DNA of 64,000 bases from Silurus meridionalis (lineage: Eukaryota > Chordata > Actinopteri > Siluriformes > Siluridae), in contig NC_060904.1 of the NCBI RefSeq assembly GCF_014805685.1, positions 17,051,811 through 17,115,810 of the forward strand. Reading direction: 5' to 3'. A program made the position numbers and the translations under genes. This document shows, piece by piece, positions 54,560 through 64,000 of this stretch (position 1 is its first letter; every line of letters begins with the position of its first letter). A model generated the notes under the pieces. The model made no database searches. It was not told the DNA's origin and saw only the letters and a list, made by a program, of their open reading frames with translations.

Positions 54560-56762
54560 CCGACATACGTCCCCCGCCCTCTTTCAGCTGACAAGTGACT
54601 CGTGTGGAACGAATCGGTTCCTTGTTCCTTGGTCTCTTTCTCTTTCTTATACAATACAATCCTGAATCGATTCATGACACGAGTCCCATTTGGCTCTTTA
54701 TATATAGAGATTTCACAGCCAAGCCAAGTTATATAATTAGAACGTATTTCATCATAATTAAAGTGAAATAAACTACCCACATCTTTGCCCCTACACACAA
54801 AACCGTGTACTACCATGTTAAATATAGTGACCGGTGAAATATTTAGTTTTTCCTGACTGTCCTCACTAACACACATCAAATCTCCTCTCATGATTCAGGG
54901 TCCTCTGAAAGAGTTAATTTGTTTTAAGAGACTATAATTTGTTTTTGTGGCCTCATTTTACAGGAAGTATGCAAAATATTATCCCCTCAAGTCAGTCACC
55001 TCGGTCATCGTTCATTATTATCTCCAGGAGGTTTATTTTAGTCCTGTTGGTTCAGGAGTCTATCTGAGCTTGAACACTGGAAGTGAGGTGGGAATGAGAT
55101 TCCAGGTCTCTAACTTTATACGGGTCTAAGGATTACCAATTGACTTTTCAGAAGGCTGTAGAAAAATTACACAGAGTAAGCATGTGTTTTTTAATTGGGA
55201 TTACAAGCATCTACCCAGAGGCAAAAAAAACCATCCTCACCTCCACTTCTGACACCAGGAAACTGTTAGATCCAGTTACACAAAATAAAATTAAGTTTTC
55301 TAATCTGGGTGAGATTCACGTGGCCAGGCTTATGTCCTGAAAGAACAAGCGGATGAGAGAAGAAAAGAGCCGTCGCCCTGCTGAACACCTTCTTCTCTTA
55401 AGCTTGAGAGAAAGCTGGCAAAGATCATTCAAACACACAGATTCTACTAACAAAGTCTCTCTTTATTATGACTTTGCACCAAAATGTAAATATCACACTG
55501 ATGAATGATTGGCTGGGAAACAATAATGTGATAAGACAAGTATGAGTCCATGTATGGAATAGAGAAAGCACTGTGAGAACAACGAGCTGACCTTCCACGA
55601 AAGCTGGTTTAGGCAAAGTTTTGTCTGGGAACAGAAAGGAAGTTTATCTGAAGACGAGCCAAAACAAGCGATTGTGAGGGAGGTGCCAAAGGTCACAGCA
55701 AACTAAATAAAAACTCAGTTTTCCAGCAGACACAGTGACCAGCAAACATGGCCAACACAGATCATCTTCTTAGCAGACCAGGATGTCCTCTGTAGCCTTC
55801 TAATGTCTGCCTTATTAGCTGAAACAAACCAGAAAGGTTGAGTAAAAGTTCATCAGCAGCTCCCTCGTGCTCAGGCTTCTTCATGGGTCTCCCACTTTTG
55901 GTGCTCAAAATTGAAAGATACCAGGAACTTAAATTACCCCACCATAGCCATAGTACTGTTCAGGATATTGACCATTGATATCTGTCTGTCCTAGACGAGA
56001 GGAAAAAACGTCATCTGATATATTCTTATTTTACTGTGCAGTGATTTAGCAAATGGCTGCATATCATAAAGTCCCATGATTCTTATACATATTCCTATAT
56101 CAGTGTGATTTTTTTTTCAGTACAGTAACATATATATAAATACATAATGTATTGTTCATTTTAATGTGAATGCATTGTTTTTCTATTTTATGTCTGCTCT
56201 TAAATTCAGAAGTTATGGACTAAAAAAAAAACTACAGTCATGTTGAAATTCATTATCAGCTCCATCAAGTACATCTGAGAGACAGCATGTGTGATTCCTC
56301 ACTTGGAAAGCTGATGTGATGTTTTTTCCTCTGACACCAATAATTAAGACAAACGAGACAAGTTGATGTGTGTCCTGTCTGGAATCTAGTTAAAAACAGT
56401 TTATCAGAAAACAGATTGCATCTTGTGACACGTTACACACGGCGAAACCTTGACGTTTTGTACATGTCTAGGGCACCAGGTGGTGCCTCGTCAAGGCCTC
56501 AAGTTCCTCCCAAAACCCTTCCTCGGGTGTTAAACCGGGCGGCGTGTTCGCGACGTTATACCCGTGTGCGTTCTCGTCAACTTTGCTTCATACCGATGGG
56601 AAATTTGTCTTCTAAAATACTTTTACTGTTTTGTCAAAGTCAGTGGTGACAGATGTGCAGACAGGGCATCAGAGAGAAAAGAAGCACTTGGGGAGAATTT
56701 TCAGACGAGGTTGCTGACACGGTGTGATAAAGAACAGCTTCGTTTTCAACAAAGTGCCACAG

Positions 56763-56820
<58 letters not shown>

Positions 56821-57409
56821 CAAAACGTGTCCACTCAAAAAAAAAAACACACACCAAAAAGTCTTATATGGAATCTGTCCATCATTAGAACGGGGCGACA
56901 GACAGCAGCTTTAATGAATTCATCGTCTCGGTTAAGTTTGGATTCTGTTCTTTGCTAATTGATGTCTATGGTGTCCTAAATGTAGTCAGAGATTTAACAG
57001 GAACAGAAAAGCAAACGACAAGCATGTAGCAAAAAGCTTTGTTTGGACCAAGACGTGACTAGCATTGTACATTTTCCATCATGTGTACATTAAATGTAGT
57101 GAGACACACAGAGTGAGGGTTCAGGACTGGAGAGAACATGACTGTAGTCTTGTAGATCGCGATTATAATAAATGCACAACATAATAAACAATTACTTAGG
57201 ATTTTTTTTTACTAGCATAACTGCTAGCTACAGTAGCTTGCTAGCTTGCATGTTGTTTAACACTAACACAAGAATTTCTACACGATCATTCTGAATGTTT
57301 GTTTTCAAGATGAACTTTCCATTGAAGTAACAGAATTGGAAGTGGGTACAGAATTGTATTGATGTCTTAGGGTCTTGACTGTCCTCTCGGGTATCTGTGG
57401 TCTATCCGA
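54560..57409 (-). other. Spacer between ica1 and nxph1
   Basis: The lower-coordinate part is AT-rich without recognisable exons. The upper part, roughly 56300-57409, may be nxph1 3' UTR. A (GT)n tract lies at 56769-56818. I see no repeat family in 54900-56300 that I can name. Confidence 0.5.
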
Positions 57410-61706
<4,297 letters not shown>

Positions 61707-61838
61707 CCTGGAACACACACATACACACACACACAAACATATACACACATACACATACATACACCAACTTTACCTCTCAGCTTCTTCACATGAGCACAGA
61801 TACAGACTGACTGACACACACATACACACACTCACACC

Positions 61839-61894
<56 letters not shown>

Positions 61895-62494
61895 TCTCTG
61901 AGCATAAGAAATCAGCATGTACACAGGAGCTGTGTGTGAGTGAGAGGTACAGTACTCCAGATGTGGGAGTGGAATCACATCACAGCTGGAGTGCAAGTAT
62001 GTCAATAACAACACCTTAATTGCTCATCAGTGGTTGCCAAATTTCCAGATTTTCAACCAATATGTTATATTAAAACTACAGAACAGTTTGGGAACCTTTA
62101 CTACCTCTGTTTATTATTTTGCAGATTGAGGTTGCATTATCAGTTGCAGTCAGGTTTATGGTTGATAGAGAGTGAAAACACGGCACAATCTGGCAACTTT
62201 GATTACTGTAAAGTAACCGTAAATAGACTGTAGATATGTATAGAGAGATCTGCAGTATAACAGGGTTTACAAGCGAAGCCAAAATGTCTCTGAGGCCCCC
62301 CAGTGGTTGACTGCAGTGCAATATTTATACCCCGTCCATTCTCTGAAACATTCCTTCTCTTGAATAATTTTTTGAAATATAAATATTTGTCATTTTATAA
62401 CCCCCATATGACCTTGAAATTCCTGCCCCTAGTAGTTTTGCTTTTGTATAAATGCACCTACAGGAGTTATATGATGATGAAAGGGCATGGCTGT

Positions 62495-62640
62495 TATCCA
62501 AAACGACTTAAAATGATCTCATTCATACAATTGAGCAGTTATGGAATTAAGGGCCTTGCTTAGGGGCCCAGGAGTGGCAGCTTGGTGTGGCTTTGATTTG
62601 AACTCACAACCTACAGATCCAAAGTCCAAATAACTATTCA
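62495..62640 (-). mobile_element. tRNA-type SINE copy (reverse)
   Basis: Reverse complement of the family at 11461: it contains AAGGGCCTTGCTTAGGGGCC, GGCAGCTTGGTGTGGC, TTTGAACTCACAACC and CAAAGTCCAAA. Confidence 0.7.
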
Positions 62641-62950
62641 AGAAATAAATATTCTATATACTGTATATTGTGAAGGAGCGCTTACTTTTATCATTGGAAC
62701 CACCAGTAAAAAACATGGCAGAAGATTGACATTAGTGTCTCACTTCTAATTTATTTCATGAATTGGCCTATGGGTGTGAAGTCTTGCAATTCATTTAAGT
62801 AATTTCTGCTCCAGTAATCTGATCCATCATTCTTTCTCTGGTATGGTCTTGCACCTTCCTGCCCCCTTGGTGCATGTTTTCCTTGCATCTTGTTTCTGCA
62901 CCATTTTGAGGAAAAAAATAGTCATTTTGAATTTGATGGCTATAACACAG

Positions 62951-63445
62951 CTCAAAAAAAGTTGGGATAGAGTCTGGTAAAAACGTCAGTGTTGTAACAG
63001 TCGGAGAAACATTTTGCGACAATTTAGGTTCAGCAATCGTTGTGGAACACACAAGTTGTGGAACAATTTCAGAATAATGTTCTTCAACATAAAATTGCAT
63101 AACAGTGGAACATCTTATCATTTACAGTAGATATCATCAAATGTTTAAAAGAATCTGAAGAAATGGCAAAAAACAAAAAATACAACAAAGGAAACCCAGA
63201 ACTGATGAACAGCTAGAATCCTGTATCAGACACGTACGGGACAACATTTCTCTCCCAAACTTCAGCAACTGGTCTCCTCAGTTCACTGATGTATATGGAC
63301 AGAAGACGCCATGCTATTGCTTTTTTTTTTTTAGATGTGTCAAATCAAAATGTTGAATATTATATGAATTTAAAAGATTTGCAGATCATTGCATTCTGTT
63401 TTTATTATGCTGCACAGTGTCCAACCTTTTCCAAATTTGAGTGGT
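62951..63445 (+). mobile_element. TIR-type DNA element remnant
   Basis: CTCAAAAAAAGTTGGGAT at the left is mirrored by CCAACCTTTTCCAAATTTGAG at the right. The AAAAGTTGGGA terminus is frequent in teleost genomes. The interior has a short frame reading RDNISLPNFSNWSPQF but no intact gene. Confidence 0.6.
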
Positions 63446-64000
63446 ATTTAGATAATTGAAACAGATCTACAGATCCATAGGCTTCCTGATCATCTCAAGT
63501 CATGTTTTTGCTTTGCAGACCTCGAGTTTGTCATCTGTCATTGCCTCAGGTCATATTTAAGTATAAACTACACTCAGTACTATTTCCTGAATTGAATCAG
63601 TATGTATATTTCTAAATGCAGACTAGTTGGAGCTCCTCCCACTCTTGGTGGTAAAGCGATGTAAATGATCTGCCCTGAAGCACAGCACAATGCTCAATCC
63701 GGGTTCATTCGACAGTGAGGATTTTTTCTTCCTTACCATTTTCCCCCAGTTTGGTTTTGCTACTTCCTGCCGTCTCTGCGTCCTGTTGCGCAACACAAAC
63801 GATGCATTTAGAGGAAATCGCTCTCGGCCCTTTTCCACATACCTAAACTCACACTTGCTTACGGTTGGCTAGTGTCACTGTGATTGACAGGAGAATCAAA
63901 GTAAGCTCCTCCCACCTTGAGAGCACAACCAATTACAGGGATGATATTTTGTTGATGTAAGTTCTTAGTAGTTCTCATCTCAGTGGTTATTTTTTAAAAC

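Larger units (their letters stand above)
61707..64000 (+). other. Right-hand end, upstream of nxph1
   Basis: It holds CA tracts (61716-61770, 61850-61891), a reversed SINE copy and a TIR-type element (62951-63445). The last 550 bp are unremarkable. A promoter for nxph1 should be in or beyond this stretch but is not recognisable. Confidence 0.6.

Overview
The window is vertebrate nuclear DNA, almost certainly from a teleost fish. It has multi-exon genes with GT-AG introns, very abundant CA/TA/CT/TTCC/GATA microsatellites, decayed Tc1/mariner transposons and short TIR elements, and tRNA-type SINE copies ending in the usual fish tail. The SINE and Tc1-derived families look like those common in ostariophysans such as catfish, but that placement is an impression. 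There are no bacterial or viral genes.

Layout, left to right: (1) the 3' end of a septin 7 gene (+, 2326-3868; the rest lies off the left edge) with a long AT-rich 3' UTR; (2) a secreted protein with a PNGase F-type amidase module, 12 exons (+, 6023-13807, 661 aa); (3) c1galt1, the core 1 O-glycan beta-1,3-galactosyltransferase, 4 coding exons (+, 15609-18437, 323 aa); (4) a block of nested DNA-transposon remnants (18.9-22.6 kb); (5) col28a1, type XXVIII collagen, 34 coding exons (-, 36759-22698, about 1152 aa) with two von Willebrand A domains, an imperfect collagen helix and a C-terminal Kunitz domain; (6) mios, the GATOR2 subunit, 10 coding exons (+, 41224-46841, 876 aa), with a CpG-rich promoter carrying a perfect E-box/CRE composite; (7) ica1, islet cell autoantigen 1, 12 coding exons (-, 53371-49015, 458 aa); (8) a neurexophilin, nxph1 by position (-, 61706-57410, 246 aa). 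The last 2.3 kb is repeat-derived.

I built all gene models by hand from open frames, splice phases and remembered family sequences. In every complete gene the exon lengths sum to an exact multiple of three. c1galt1, col28a1, mios, ica1 and nxph1 follow the gene order I recall for human 7p21.3, without RPA3, UMAD1 and GLCCI1 between mios and ica1. The genes do not form a pathway, although two neighbours (2 and 3) both concern glycoprotein glycans.

The most notable observations are: an apparent AT-AC (U12-type) intron of only 86 bp in mios; two GC-AG introns (mios, col28a1); fifteen 69-bp collagen exons that all carry a one-residue gap at the same place; a decayed duplicate of the col28a1 Kunitz exon; a PNGase F-like enzyme keeping two candidate catalytic acids; a CLEAR-type E-box fused to a CRE upstream of mios; and a nested TIR-in-TIR insertion at 21.5-22.6 kb.
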